Counted from the first letter of the stretch, positions 9,352 through 18,676 are shown. The stretch: DNA of 64,000 nucleotides from Thermodesulfitimonas autotrophica (GCF_003815015.1 NZ_RKRE01000002.1:434001-498000), one strand, 5' to 3'. Program-made: numbers and translations. The notes: a model not told the origin generated them from the letters alone.

Positions 9352-9380
9352 ATTATATCCTATGCTCAGTGCATAGTCAA
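9352..9380 (-). promoter_or_regulatory. Strong SigA promoter for rodZ-rimO
   Basis: On the minus strand TTGACT (9375-9380) and TATAAT (9352-9357) are separated by exactly 17 bases, about 80 bases before the rodZ start. Part of the spacer forms an inverted repeat TATGC-N5-GCATA (9361-9375) that touches the -35 box and could be an operator; nothing else supports regulation. Confidence 0.8.
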
Positions 9381-9397
9381 TATTTGCAATAATTTAC

Positions 9398-11647
9398 CTA
9401 TTTTCGTCGATTAAAGGTGGCCCGGTACTGGTCCCAGGTTATCAGGATGGCGCGGGGCTTGCTTCCTTCGAAGGGACCAACGATGCCCCGGCGCTCCATG
9501 ATGTCGATCAACCGGGCAGCCCGGGCGTAGCCGATTTTGAGGCGTCGCTGGAGCAGCGATATCGAGGCGTGGCCGGCGCGAAGAAGAATCTCGACCGCCT
9601 GGGGCAGGAGTTCATCGTCATCCTCTGTCGCTTCTTCGTTCTCCGTTACTTCGACCGTAATTTCCTCCGTAGCCGGCGCCCCCAGCTTTTTGAGATACTC
9701 GACCACAGCCTCAACCTCGCGGTCCGAAAGGTACGCCCCCTGAACCCGAACCGGTTTGCCAGCGCCCACGGGGAAGAAAAGCATATCGCCCCGGCCTAAA
9801 AGTTTTTCCGCCCCCGCCATATCTAAGATGGTGCGGGAATCGACCTGCGAAGAAACCGCGAAAGAGATCCGTGAAGGAATGTTCGCCTTGATCAAGCCCG
9901 TGATCACATCAACCGAAGGCCGCTGCGTCGCCACCACTAAATGGATGCCGGCCGCCCGGGCCATCTGGGCCAGACGGCAAATGGCATCTTCCACGTCGAC
10001 CGGCGCCACCATCATCAAATCCGCCAGCTCGTCGATTACCACTACAATATACGGCAGCCGCCCGGTCTTTTCTTCCCCCGTTCTGGCAATGCTGTTGTAG
10101 CGGGTGATATCCCGGACCCCCGCCACAGCCAGAGCCTCGTAGCGCCTCTCCATCTCCCGCACCAGCCACCGCAAGGTAGCCGCCGCCTTCTTGGCATCGG
10201 TAACCACCGGGCAGGCGAGGTGCGGGATCTCGTTATAGGTGGCCAACTCGACCATCTTGGGGTCGATGAGGACAAATTTCACCGTATCGGGGCCTGACTT
10301 GAAAAGAATGCTTACGATAAGCGTGTTGAGGCAGACGCTCTTTCCGGCCCCCGTCGCCCCCGCGATTAGCAGATGCGGCATCTGGGAGAGATCTGCGACC
10401 ACCACCTGACCCGCAATCCCCTTCCCGAGGGCTACCGTAAGCGGCGACGCCGACTGGGTGAACTCTTTGCTTTCCAACAGCTCGCGCAGGTGAACCAGAG
10501 AAACCTCCTTATTCGGCACCTCGATGCCGATCGCCGCCTTGCCGGGGATCGGCGCTTCGATGCGAACATCGGGCGCCGCCATCGCCAGCGCGATGTCGTC
10601 CGCCAGGCTCACAATCCGGCTCACTTTCACTCCCGGAGCCGGCTGAACCTCGTAGCGTGTAACGGCCGGCCCTCTTGTCACCTGAAGGACCTTCGCCTTG
10701 ACCCCGAAACTGACCAGCGTATCCTCGAGAATCCTGATGTTTTCCGTAATGTCGCGCGCCCCGCCGCCGCCGCGCTGCTTGGGCACCCGGTTTAAGAGCG
10801 TCAGGGGCGGCGGCCGGTAAGTGATCACCTCTTCTAAGGATATTTGCGCCGGTTGCGTAAGGGGCTTCTTTTCGGTAACCTCGCCAGTCACCGCCGGTGC
10901 CGGTGGTTCCGGTAGGGGCGGCGGCGAAGCTTCTGGTGCGGGCGGCGTTTCCGCCCTGGCAGGAGTTGGTGCCGCGCCGTCGATAATGACCGGAACAACC
11001 GGCGAAATCTCCTCTTCCTCCGGTACCACCTCGGTAAAGAGAAAGTTGCTCAGAGTGCGCTTCAATTTCCGGCCGGAGCGTAACAATCGCTCCCAGAGGC
11101 CTTTGATAAGATCGCCCGGGGAAAGGGTGGTGGTCAGCGCCAGGCAGGCGAGCGTTACACCACCTAAAATAACATAGGTACCGGCGACACCGAAAGCTCG
11201 CCGCATGACGTAACTGAAAAAGGCGCCGGTCACCCCGCCGCCATCGCCCGCCAGCCCGTGCGAGAGCGCCCGCCGCAGAAGCTTCTCCGGAGGCAGGAGC
11301 CAGAGGTCAAGGAGGACGAGGGCAACCAGCAGGAGTCCCCCGCCGCCGTAAAGCTTCAGGCGTAGTTCCTCCCGCCAGCACCCTTCACGTGCAAGAGCGA
11401 GGCCGAGAAGGCCGACCGCTACCGGGACCAGGTAACGGCCCTCACCCGCCAGCCAGGCGAGAAAGCGGCGCACAAAAGCCCCTGCGGCTCCGGCAGAGTC
11501 CGTGGCCAGACTGACCCCAGCGAAGGCGGCCACAGCCAGCAGCCCAACGCCTAAAAGTTCTATTTTAACGTCTTTAGCATCTTTCTGTTCTGCTTTTTTT
11601 TGTTCTGCTTTGCTCGCCACCTTATCGCCCTTCTTTTTCCGGGCCAA
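9398..11647 (-). CDS. ftsK: DNA translocase FtsK/SpoIIIE
   Basis: A 749-residue FtsK/SpoIIIE family protein. After a Lys/Glu-rich start come four membrane helices (about 30-48, 71-87, 103-118, 154-172), a Pro/Glu-rich linker (about 210-280), the alpha and beta motor domains with Walker A GATGAGKS (about 420) and Walker [15 protein letters not shown], and a C-terminal winged-helix gamma domain (about 685-745) that reads KOPS/SRS-type DNA signals. It pumps DNA through the closing septum during division or sporulation. The TTG start at 11647 follows GAGGAGGG. The length is normal for Clostridia. It is the first gene of the ftsK-rodZ-rimO cluster, although rodZ has its own promoter. Confidence 0.95.
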   Translation of the reverse strand: MARKKKGDKVASKAEQKKAEQKDAKDVKIELLGVGLLAVAAFAGVSLATDSAGAAGAFVRRFLAWLAGEGRYLVPVAVGLLGLALAREGCWREELRLKLYGGGGLLLVALVLLDLWLLPPEKLLRRALSHGLAGDGGGVTGAFFSYVMRRAFGVAGTYVILGGVTLACLALTTTLSPGDLIKGLWERLLRSGRKLKRTLSNFLFTEVVPEEEEISPVVPVIIDGAAPTPARAETPPAPEASPPPLPEPPAPAVTGEVTEKKPLTQPAQISLEEVITYRPPPLTLLNRVPKQRGGGGARDITENIRILEDTLVSFGVKAKVLQVTRGPAVTRYEVQPAPGVKVSRIVSLADDIALAMAAPDVRIEAPIPGKAAIGIEVPNKEVSLVHLRELLESKEFTQSASPLTVALGKGIAGQVVVADLSQMPHLLIAGATGAGKSVCLNTLIVSILFKSGPDTVKFVLIDPKMVELATYNEIPHLACPVVTDAKKAAATLRWLVREMERRYEALAVAGVRDITRYNSIARTGEEKTGRLPYIVVVIDELADLMMVAPVDVEDAICRLAQMARAAGIHLVVATQRPSVDVITGLIKANIPSRISFAVSSQVDSRTILDMAGAEKLLGRGDMLFFPVGAGKPVRVQGAYLSDREVEAVVEYLKKLGAPATEEITVEVTENEEATEDDDELLPQAVEILLRAGHASISLLQRRLKIGYARAARLIDIMERRGIVGPFEGSKPRAILITWDQYRATFNRRK

Positions 11648-11785
11648 GTAACCACCCTCCTCAAGTTAAGGCTGTGCTTCCCCGTCTTTCCCAGACAGGG
11701 TCATGTTCGCCACTGCCTTAAATGACTTCGCCGTTGCGCCCATAGCTCTACTTCGGCGCGCGCCCGAAATCTCCTGCCGTTCTCC

Positions 11786-11814
11786 TTGACACGCCCGGAA
11801 GGAGCCTCTATAAT
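11786..11814 (+). promoter_or_regulatory. SigA promoter of the biotin operon
   Basis: TTGACA (11786-11791) and TATAAT (11809-11814) are both perfect consensus hexamers with a 17-base spacer, 34 bases before the bioF start. The BirA-type operator begins at the last base of the -10 box, so repressor and polymerase would compete. Confidence 0.9.
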
Positions 11815-11846
11815 TGTAAACCAAAGCCATTATGCGAGGTTGACAT
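11814..11846 (+). promoter_or_regulatory. BirA-type biotin operator
   Basis: An imperfect inverted repeat, TTGTAAACC (11814-11822), 15 bases, GGTTGACAT (11838-11846), matches the known biotin operator layout (TTGTnAACC-N14-16-GGTTnACAA). It overlaps the -10 box and includes the bioF Shine-Dalgarno sequence. Biotinyl-AMP-bound BirA would repress the operon. The birA gene is not in this window. Confidence 0.85.
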
Positions 11847-11847
11847 T

Positions 11848-13011
11848 TTGGACTGGCTTCAAGGATTCCTGCACGGAACCCTGGAAGAACTGGAGCTGGC
11901 GCGCCTCAAACGCCAGCTCACCCCCCTTATCCCTGTAGGGCCGGTCCGGGCACTTTGGGAAGGCCGGGAAGTCGTTCTCTTCTGCAGCAACAATTATTTA
12001 GGACTCACTCATGACCCGCGGGTAATCGCCCGCGCGCAGGAAGCCCTTACCAAGTACGGCGCCGGCAGCGGCGCCGCCCGCCTGGTGAGCGGCCACACCC
12101 CCTTGCACCAGGCCCTCGAAGAAGCCCTCGCCCGCTTCAAAGGCGCGGCGCGCGCGCTGCTCTTCCCCACGGGCTATACAGCCAACATTGCGGTTCTGAG
12201 CGCTTTGGTGGGACGGCACGACATTGTTTTCTGCGACCGGCTCTGTCACGCATCACTCCTCGACGGCGTTCTTTTGAGCGGGGCCAAGCTCGTCCGCTTC
12301 CAGCATAACGATCCGGTCTCTTTACGCCGGCTCCTCGCCGCCCATCCGGGCCGCCGGCGGTTTGTGGTTACCGAAGGTGTTTTCTCCATGGATGGGGATA
12401 TGGCGCCTCTCCGGGAGCTGGTTGCCCTGGCCGAAGAGTTTTCCCTGGTGGTAGTCGTCGACGACGCGCACGGCACCGGCACCGTCGGACCGGGCGGCAG
12501 AGGGGTCCTCGCCGCGCAGGGAATTTCCCCCGAAAAGGTAATCCTTACCGGCACGCTCTCCAAGGCCCTCGGGTCTTTAGGCGGTTTCGTCGCCGGGCCG
12601 GCAGTGCTGATTGAGTACCTCACAAACCGCGCCCGGCCCTTTATTTTCACCACGGCCCTCCCGCCCGCTTCGGTTGCTTCCGCCATAGCGGCCATCGAAA
12701 TCCTCGAAGCCGAACCTGAACTTGTGGAGCGTCTCGCGGAAAATGCGCGGCTTATGCGCGAGGGGCTGACCGCGCTCGGCATCTCAGTACCCGGGGAAAC
12801 GCCGATCCTTCCTCTTATCCTCGGCACACCAGAGAAAGCCCGCCGCGCTCAAGAATACCTCCTCGCGCGCGGCTACTACGTTCCGGCGATCCGCCCGCCA
12901 ACCGTGCCGCCGGGAACAGCCCGGCTCAGAATCACCGTAAGCGCCGCGCATACGAAAGAGGAGATTGCAGGCTTTCTCGCTGCGTTGCGCGAAGCACTCG
13001 CCGCGGCATAA
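11848..13011 (+). CDS. bioF: 8-amino-7-oxononanoate synthase
   Basis: A 387-residue PLP-dependent alpha-oxoamine synthase that condenses pimeloyl-ACP or pimeloyl-CoA with L-alanine to give 8-amino-7-oxononanoate (KAPA). Visible motifs: FCSNNYLGL, GAGSGAARLVSGH, the PLP aspartate region VVVDDAHGTGTVGP and the PLP lysine in ILTGTLSKALGSLGG. The paralogous glycine C-acetyltransferase would be the alternative, but the gene leads a complete biotin operon behind a BirA-type site. The start is TTG at 11848 with GAGG inside the operator. Confidence 0.93.
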   Translation: MDWLQGFLHGTLEELELARLKRQLTPLIPVGPVRALWEGREVVLFCSNNYLGLTHDPRVIARAQEALTKYGAGSGAARLVSGHTPLHQALEEALARFKGAARALLFPTGYTANIAVLSALVGRHDIVFCDRLCHASLLDGVLLSGAKLVRFQHNDPVSLRRLLAAHPGRRRFVVTEGVFSMDGDMAPLRELVALAEEFSLVVVVDDAHGTGTVGPGGRGVLAAQGISPEKVILTGTLSKALGSLGGFVAGPAVLIEYLTNRARPFIFTTALPPASVASAIAAIEILEAEPELVERLAENARLMREGLTALGISVPGETPILPLILGTPEKARRAQEYLLARGYYVPAIRPPTVPPGTARLRITVSAAHTKEEIAGFLAALREALAAA

Positions 13012-13126
13012 AGGTTGCCGGAAAATAGAAGCCCGTTTCGCTCGCGGCAAACAGCCGGGGACTTGGCAATGAAAAACGTTAAACGTTGAACTGCGAATAT
13101 CTAACGCAAAAAGGAGGCTCAGACCC

Positions 13127-13930
13127 TTGCCCGAAGAGCAAAACTCCGCTGCCGGAGAAACGTCAGCCGCCAGACCCCCACTTCCTTCCGTGTTCATCAC
13201 CGGCACCGACACCGGGGTGGGCAAAACCGTTGTTGCCGCCCTGCTCGGCCTCATCTACCGGGATGCGGGGCTACGGGTAGCTTATCTCAAACCGGTGGAA
13301 ACAGGGGCCGTCAAACAGGGCGAGGAACTCGTTCCCGGGGATACGAAGTTTGTGGCCGAACTGTTAGAGCTATCAGACGAGCCCCGGGAGATGCTTTGTC
13401 CTTACGCCTTTGAGCCCCCTGTCTCGCCTCACCTGGCCGCTCTACTCGCCAAAAGAACCGTAAAGGTTAATAACATCCGGGAGTGCTACCGGTACCTTGA
13501 GCGGCGCTACCATGCAGTTATCGCCGAGGGCGCCGGCGGGCTTTTGGTACCGGTCGGCCCGACCCTCATGATGGCAGACATCGCCCGCGAGCTCGGGCTC
13601 CCGCTCCTCATTGTGGCCCGGCCTGGACTTGGCACCATCAACCACACCCTGCTTACCATCGCCGCGGCGCTGCGCGCCGACCTCCAGGTTCTGGGCGTCA
13701 TCATCAACCGGTATCCTGAAAATCCCGGGCGCGTAGAAAAGAACAATCCGAAGGCCATCACCGACTTCAGCGGCGTTCCGGTGCTAGCGCTGGTACCCGA
13801 AATCCCAGGGTTTAACCCCGAACAACCCGATTACAAGGCCCTGGAAGAAACCGCCCGCCGGGTCAACGAAACCTACCGGCTGGCCGAAAAACTCGCCGCG
13901 CTCGCTGGCAAAAGGAGGCCCGTGTCGTGA
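13127..13930 (+). CDS. bioD: Dethiobiotin synthetase
   Basis: A 267-residue P-loop ligase with Walker A GTDTGVGKT (26-34), the substrate segment YLKPVETG and AEGAGGLLVPVG. It closes the ureido ring of 7,8-diaminopelargonic acid with CO2 and ATP. The N-terminus carries about 20 extra residues compared with E. coli BioD, supported by a TTG start with AAGGAGG nine bases upstream. It overlaps bioA by four bases (GTGA). The 115 bases between bioF and bioD hold no further gene or clear terminator. Confidence 0.95.
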   Translation: MPEEQNSAAGETSAARPPLPSVFITGTDTGVGKTVVAALLGLIYRDAGLRVAYLKPVETGAVKQGEELVPGDTKFVAELLELSDEPREMLCPYAFEPPVSPHLAALLAKRTVKVNNIRECYRYLERRYHAVIAEGAGGLLVPVGPTLMMADIARELGLPLLIVARPGLGTINHTLLTIAAALRADLQVLGVIINRYPENPGRVEKNNPKAITDFSGVPVLALVPEIPGFNPEQPDYKALEETARRVNETYRLAEKLAALAGKRRPVS

Positions 13931-15303
13931 AGCGAAAGCCGCCATACTCCCCGGCAGAAGTTGCGCGCCTCAAAGAGCTCGACCGCACGGTGGTCTGGCA
14001 CCCTTTCACCCAGATGAAGGAGTACTCCAGCGAAGGGGCGCCCATCATCGCCGCCGGCGAAGGCTGCTACCTCACCGACATCGAGGGGAAACGTTACCTG
14101 GACGGGGTGAGCTCCCTCTGGGTGACGGTCCACGGCCACCGGGTGCCGGCCATCGACCAGGCGATTATCGAGCAACTCCACCAGATTGCCCATTCCACGC
14201 TTCTGGGGCTCGGCAACGTGCCCGCCATCCTGCTTGCGGAGAAACTTGTCGCCATCACCCCGCCGGGCCTGGAGCATGTTTTTTACTCCGACAACGGCTC
14301 CACCGGGGTGGAAATCGCGCTCAAAATCGCCTTCCAGTACTGGCAGAACACCGGTCACCCCGAGAAAAAGCGCTTCCTGTCGTTTTACAACGCCTACCAC
14401 GGCGATACCCTCGGCGCCGTCGGTGTGGGGGGGATCGAACTTTTTCACCACATTTACGGGCCGCTCGTGGTCCACTCCCTTAAGGCCCCTTCGGCCTACT
14501 GCTACCGCTGCCCCTACGGCCATCCCGGTAAAGACACCTGCAACCGCGAGTGTTTCGCGGCCGTGGCGCAACTGGTAGAAGCGCACGCCCCAGAACTGGC
14601 AGCGGTAATTGTGGAGCCGGTGATCCAGGCGGCCGCCGGAATGCTCGTCTGGCCGGAAGGGTTCCTGGGCCACCTCCGCCAGCTTTGCGACACCTACGGC
14701 GTCCTACTCATCGCCGACGAGGTAGCCACGGGTTTTGGCCGCACCGGTAAAATGTTCGCCTGCGAGCACGAAGGAGTTTCTCCCGACCTTCTGGTTGTCG
14801 CCAAGGGAATTACCGGCGGCTACCTTCCCCTCGCCGCTACCCTAGCGACAAGAAAGATCTACGAGGCTTTTTACGCCGACTATGCCGAACTCAAAACCTT
14901 CTTCCACGGCCATACCTATACGGGCAACCCCCTCGCCTGCGCCGCCGCCTTAGCGAACCTCCGCCTTTTCGAGGAAGAAGCGGTGCTAAACCGCCTTCAG
15001 CCTAAAATCAAGCTTTTGCAAACACTCCTGGAAGATTTCCGGGAACTCGCGGCCGTCGGGGATGTCCGCCAGGCCGGTTTTATGGTGGGAATCGAGCTGG
15101 TCTGCGACAAAAAGACGCGGGAACCCTACCCGCTTGCCCGGCGCACCGGGCACCGGGTAATCCGGAAAGCCCGCGAAAAGGGAGTCATTATCCGGCCGCT
15201 GGGCGACGTGGTGGTGCTGATGCCGCCGCTGGCCATCAGCGACGAAGAGCTGCGGACCCTCTGCGCCGTAGTGGCGGCAAGTATCGAGGAGGCGGTCGCT
15301 TGA
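13927..15303 (+). CDS. bioA: Adenosylmethionine- or lysine-dependent 8-amino-7-oxononanoate aminotransferase
   Basis: A 458-residue class III PLP aminotransferase that converts KAPA to 7,8-diaminopelargonate. Motifs: VWHPFTQMKEY (23-33), SSLWVTVHGH, FYSDNGSTGVEIALK, NAYHGDTLGA, LLIADEVATGFGRTGKMFA and the PLP lysine in VVAKGITGGYLPLAAT. The CYRCPYG...CNREC segment is an internal Cys-rich patch. The amino donor (SAM as in E. coli, or lysine as in Bacillus subtilis) cannot be settled by eye. GTG start overlaps the bioD stop; the next gene overlaps its stop in turn. Confidence 0.94.
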   Translation: MKRKPPYSPAEVARLKELDRTVVWHPFTQMKEYSSEGAPIIAAGEGCYLTDIEGKRYLDGVSSLWVTVHGHRVPAIDQAIIEQLHQIAHSTLLGLGNVPAILLAEKLVAITPPGLEHVFYSDNGSTGVEIALKIAFQYWQNTGHPEKKRFLSFYNAYHGDTLGAVGVGGIELFHHIYGPLVVHSLKAPSAYCYRCPYGHPGKDTCNRECFAAVAQLVEAHAPELAAVIVEPVIQAAAGMLVWPEGFLGHLRQLCDTYGVLLIADEVATGFGRTGKMFACEHEGVSPDLLVVAKGITGGYLPLAATLATRKIYEAFYADYAELKTFFHGHTYTGNPLACAAALANLRLFEEEAVLNRLQPKIKLLQTLLEDFRELAAVGDVRQAGFMVGIELVCDKKTREPYPLARRTGHRVIRKAREKGVIIRPLGDVVVLMPPLAISDEELRTLCAVVAASIEEAVA

Positions 15304-15983
15304 ACCCGCTCCCGCTGGTTCAAGGCAAAGGCATCACCGTTATGGAGGGGGTCCTTGCCGGCGCCCCGGCATATTTTCTGTACCCAGCAGAGAAGGTTGA
15401 GCGGTGCGTTCTCGTGCTGCACGGCTACGGAGGAAGCAAAGAAGAGATGCTGGCCCTGGGTCTATCCCTTAGTCGCGCCGGGTGGGCAGCCTGCCTACCC
15501 GACCTTCCCGGCCACGGTGCCCACCCTCTACCGCTCACCGGAGATAGCGCCCGCGCGTTTGCCGCGGAACTGAAAAAGTATTCCTTCGCCGCAGTGGTTG
15601 GCCACAGTCTCGGTGGCCGCATCGCCCTGCACCTCGGGCTCAAACCCCTTTGCCTGCTTTCGGTGCCCCGCGAAGCCTGCTTTGCGGGCCGGAAAAGCGA
15701 GCTCCTCGCGCTTCTGCGGGCCCGCCGCGTCCGGGAAACCCGGCCGTACGCCGGGCTGGAAGAAGCCCTTGCCGCCCTTGAACCGCTCTGGCCCGACCCA
15801 CCCGTGCTCCTCCTTCACGGGAGCCGGGACCTCCCCACGTGCCTCGCAGCGGCGCAGGAAGGTTGCGCGCGGGGCTGGGAGGTGGCGGCTATACGGGGCG
15901 CCGGTCACCTGGACATCCTCTGGGCATCTGAGAGCACCGCTATCCTAATTAGCTGGCTTAAGAGGTGGTTAAAATGTCCGTAG
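15300..15983 (+). CDS. Alpha/beta hydrolase in the biotin operon, candidate pimeloyl-ACP methyl ester esterase
   Basis: A 227-residue alpha/beta hydrolase with the oxyanion segment VLHGYGGSKEE, nucleophile elbow GHSLGG (Ser103) and the other likely triad members Asp177 (HGSRD) and His203 (GAGHLD). It is translationally overlapped on both sides with bioA and bioC. In the BioC pathway an esterase (BioH, BioG, BioK, BioJ, BioV types) must remove the methyl group from pimeloyl-ACP methyl ester; a hydrolase locked between bioA and bioC is the obvious candidate. This role is inference; sequence similarity to E. coli BioH is not close enough to assign a symbol by eye. Confidence 0.75.
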   Translation: MNPLPLVQGKGITVMEGVLAGAPAYFLYPAEKVERCVLVLHGYGGSKEEMLALGLSLSRAGWAACLPDLPGHGAHPLPLTGDSARAFAAELKKYSFAAVVGHSLGGRIALHLGLKPLCLLSVPREACFAGRKSELLALLRARRVRETRPYAGLEEALAALEPLWPDPPVLLLHGSRDLPTCLAAAQEGCARGWEVAAIRGAGHLDILWASESTAILISWLKRWLKCP

Positions 15984-16726
15984 CCGCGGTCTTCAGCGCG
16001 CACAGTGAAATTTACGCTACGCCGGTAAACGAACGCTTTTACGCCCGGATCGCCACGGCTCTGGCGAATAAGATCCAGGCCCGGCTCAATCCCGCGCGCA
16101 TCTTGGAGGTAGGCGCCGGCACCGGAGCAGCAACGATAGTTTTGCGCCGCTATTTCCCTTCGGCCGCGATCCTATCTACAGACCCAAGCCCGGCGATGCT
16201 TGCCCACAACCGCGGCAAAGGAGTTCCTGGCGTGCGTTACGTTTGTGCTGCCGCAGAGGAACTCGGTGGGCTTACGGAGCGCTTCGACCTTGTTTTCGGC
16301 AATCTCTGCTACCACTGGTTTACCCCGCAAACCGCGCGCCAGATAGCCTCCCTCCTACGTCCCGGCGGGGTAATGGCCTTTTCCGTGCCCGTTACCGGGG
16401 TCATACAGGAAGAGGGTAACCGGGTACTCGTCCAAATCTGCCGGGAACTCGGCGTCCGGCAGCCAAAAAGGAGGCGTCTCCCGTCGCCCCAGCGCCTCCG
16501 CCGCGAATTCGCTTTTGCACCGCAGTGCACGGTGGAAGTTATCACCCTCCGGGAAACGCACCCGCCAGCGCTCTTCGGCACTTTGCTGCGCGCCCGCGGC
16601 TCCTGGGCCTTCCTCTTTGGCCCGCAGGCCGCTGAGAGAGCTGAAGCCCTCTGGCGCAAACTTACCGCGGGTGTGGATCAAATCGCGCTCTGCTGGCAGA
16701 TCGCCCTGGTGGTGGCCGAACTATGA
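15974..16726 (+). CDS. bioC: Malonyl-ACP O-methyltransferase
   Basis: A 250-residue class I SAM methyltransferase with motif I ILEVGAGTGAATIVLRRYFP, the acidic SDPSPAML-like segment STDPSPAMLAHN and FDLVFGNLCYHWF, all typical of BioC. It methylates malonyl-ACP so that fatty acid synthesis can build the pimeloyl chain. The ATG at 15974 is chosen over the GTG at 15965, because AGAGGTGG is correctly spaced for it. It overlaps the hydrolase by ten bases and bioB by four (ATGA). Confidence 0.9.
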   Translation: MSVAAVFSAHSEIYATPVNERFYARIATALANKIQARLNPARILEVGAGTGAATIVLRRYFPSAAILSTDPSPAMLAHNRGKGVPGVRYVCAAAEELGGLTERFDLVFGNLCYHWFTPQTARQIASLLRPGGVMAFSVPVTGVIQEEGNRVLVQICRELGVRQPKRRRLPSPQRLRREFAFAPQCTVEVITLRETHPPALFGTLLRARGSWAFLFGPQAAERAEALWRKLTAGVDQIALCWQIALVVAEL

Positions 16727-17709
16727 ACCTGTTAGCGCAGATAGCCCAGATTACCCGCCTCGCGGAGAAAGTCCTCAAAGGGGCAACCCTTACTTTCGAG
16801 GAAGCATGCCTCCTCCTCGCGACCCCCGATGAGGTCACCCCCTTTCTCCTCGGGGCGGCCGACGTTATCCGCAAGCACTTTCGCGGCCGGAAGGTCGACC
16901 GCTGCGCAATCGTGAACGCCCGCTCCGGGCGCTGCCCGGAGGACTGCCGTTTTTGCGCCCAAGCGGCCCGCTACCCCACCCAGGCGCCCGTCTACCCCCT
17001 CCTTCCGGCAGATGAGATCCGCCGCCGGGCGCAGGCGGTCTACGCGGGAGGAATCCGGCGCTTCTCTTTAGTCACCAGCGGCCGGGACCCGGGTCGTGAC
17101 TTCGACAAAATCCTCGACCTTATCCGCATGCTCCGCCAGGAGTTGCCGGAACTCCAAATCTGCGCCTCTTTAGGCGTTTTGCGGCCTGAAGAAGCCCGGG
17201 CACTGAAAAAGGCCGGGCTTAGCCGCTACCACCACAACCTCGAAACGGCGGCCAGCTTTTTCCCCCAGATCTGCACTACCCACCGCTACGCCGACCGGGT
17301 GGCCACCATCTTGACCGCCAAGGAGGCCGGGCTTGAGGTTTGCGCCGGGGGGATTATCGGGCTTGGCGAAACGCCGGCCCAGCGGGCCGAACTTGCCTTT
17401 GCCCTGCGGGACCTCGACGTTCCTTCCGTCCCCGTAAACATCCTCCACCCGATCCCCGGCACCCCCCTTGAAGCAGCACCCCCCTTACCGCCCCTGGAAA
17501 TCCTCCGGACACTGGCGGTTTTTCGCTTCATCCTCCCGTGCGCCACCATCCGGTATGCTGGCGGGCGAGAACATAACCTCCGTGACACGCAGGCCTTAGG
17601 GCTCGCCGGTGGCGTGGACGGCCTCATCACCGGCGATTACCTTACCACGCACGGCCAGGGCATCCCCCGCGACCGCACCTTGATCCGCGACCTTGGTCTA
17701 GAGACTTAG
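16723..17709 (+). CDS. bioB: Biotin synthase
   Basis: A 328-residue radical SAM enzyme that inserts sulfur into dethiobiotin. The 4Fe-4S motif is NARSGRCPEDCRFCAQ (Cys71, Cys75, Cys78); RYHHNLETAASFFPQICTTH and GLGETPAQRAE follow, and the C-terminal YAGGREHNLRD carries the arginine that ligates the 2Fe-2S cluster in known biotin synthases. It is the last gene of the bioFDA-hydrolase-CB operon. I see no clear terminator before the next gene 70 bases downstream. Confidence 0.96.
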   Translation: MNLLAQIAQITRLAEKVLKGATLTFEEACLLLATPDEVTPFLLGAADVIRKHFRGRKVDRCAIVNARSGRCPEDCRFCAQAARYPTQAPVYPLLPADEIRRRAQAVYAGGIRRFSLVTSGRDPGRDFDKILDLIRMLRQELPELQICASLGVLRPEEARALKKAGLSRYHHNLETAASFFPQICTTHRYADRVATILTAKEAGLEVCAGGIIGLGETPAQRAELAFALRDLDVPSVPVNILHPIPGTPLEAAPPLPPLEILRTLAVFRFILPCATIRYAGGREHNLRDTQALGLAGGVDGLITGDYLTTHGQGIPRDRTLIRDLGLET

Positions 17710-17782
17710 GCTTCTTGCATTGATCATTTTCACCAGGATAAAATATTAACTACAAGAACTTTCCAGGAAAGGGTGGTCACAA

Positions 17783-18064
17783 TTGCGCTGCCCACTTTGT
17801 GACGTTAAGATGAAAGAGGTTGAGCGCCGGGGTGTAATGATTGACGTCTGTCCAGAGTGCAAGGGCATCTGGCTTGACAAAGGGGAACTTGAGCGGTTGT
17901 TGGCCCTTGAACGCCAGGAGCAGGGCTACTACGAAGCGGCATACCAGGAGAAAAAGCCGGAGCACCCGCCCCACTACCATCATGATTACCACGATCCTTA
18001 CCACCCCAAGAAGCACAAAAAGCACAAGTCGTTGCTGGGAGAAATTTTTGATATTTTTGATTGA
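17783..18064 (+). CDS. TFIIB-type zinc-ribbon protein
   Basis: A 93-residue protein with a four-cysteine zinc ribbon (CPLC at 3-6 and CPEC at 23-26) of the zf-TFIIB family, followed by GIWLDKGELERL, the usual companion of this ribbon. The C-terminal half is rich in His, Tyr and Lys (about 60-84) and may bind metal. Small proteins of this family are widespread in bacteria without known function. The start is TTG at 17783 behind GGAAAGG. Confidence 0.85.
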   Translation: MRCPLCDVKMKEVERRGVMIDVCPECKGIWLDKGELERLLALERQEQGYYEAAYQEKKPEHPPHYHHDYHDPYHPKKHKKHKSLLGEIFDIFD

Positions 18065-18134
18065 GCGCTAGCAGGAAACCCCCTAGGGTCTGGTCGAATA
18101 AAATTAATCAACCAAAACCCGGGAGGTGAGGCCG

Positions 18135-18599
18135 ATGATACCCGTTAAGGTTAAAGAGATCGCCTTCGATGCAGCGATGAACCCTGTGCTGCTCCTGGCC
18201 GACGAAAAAGACAACCGGATGCTGCCCATCTGGATCGGACCGTTTGAGGCCCAGTCGATCGCGTTAGCGCTCGAAGGCGCAAGCCTCGGCCGCCCGTTAA
18301 CGCACGACCTCCTGAAGACGATCTGCGACCGGACCGGCGCGAAGGTAGCGAGTGTCATCATCAGCGACGTCCGCGACGGCACTTATTACGCGGAGCTTCA
18401 TTTACAGGTCAACAACCAAGAAATAGTGATCGACTCCCGGCCAAGCGACGCGGTAGCCTTGGCGCTCCGCACCGTAACCCCGATCTACATCACCGAAAAG
18501 GTGGCTGACTACGCCCTGACGCCTGAAGAACTGTACAGCCAGGAGGCAAGCGAGGAAACCAGGATCAGGAGGTTATCTGAGGAAAGAAAGCTACACTGA
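18135..18599 (+). CDS. Bifunctional nuclease domain protein (DUF151)
   Basis: A 154-residue BFN/DUF151 protein with the family core LPIWIGPFEAQSIALALEG, RPLTHDLLKTI and DSRPSDAVALALR. Members show DNase/RNase activity in plants and conserve a compact fold in thermophilic bacteria; the bacterial role is not settled. An upstream GTG at 18126 is in frame, but GGGAGG (18121-18126) is correctly spaced for the ATG at 18135. A hairpin terminator follows the stop codon. Confidence 0.88.
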   Translation: MIPVKVKEIAFDAAMNPVLLLADEKDNRMLPIWIGPFEAQSIALALEGASLGRPLTHDLLKTICDRTGAKVASVIISDVRDGTYYAELHLQVNNQEIVIDSRPSDAVALALRTVTPIYITEKVADYALTPEELYSQEASEETRIRRLSEERKLH

Positions 18600-18607
18600 A
18601 ATCGCGA

Positions 18608-18630
18608 AAGCGGGGCGCAAAGCCCCGCTT
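18608..18630 (+). terminator. Rho-independent terminator, probably bidirectional
   Basis: AAGCGGGGC (18608-18616), loop GCAAA, GCCCCGCTT (18622-18630) followed by CTCTTT. It lies nine bases after the DUF151 stop codon and between that gene and the convergent uppP. Confidence 0.8.
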
Positions 18631-18676
18631 CTCTTTAACCGCCTGACTTTCGCCGCGTGTTGCGGCTGGATATTTT

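Noticed and set aside
13873-14673. A 266-codon minus-strand frame opposite bioA
   Set aside because: Antisense shadow of bioA, which has all family motifs.
17710-17782. Terminator between bioB and the zinc-ribbon gene
   Set aside because: No hairpin with a T run is visible; readthrough cannot be excluded.
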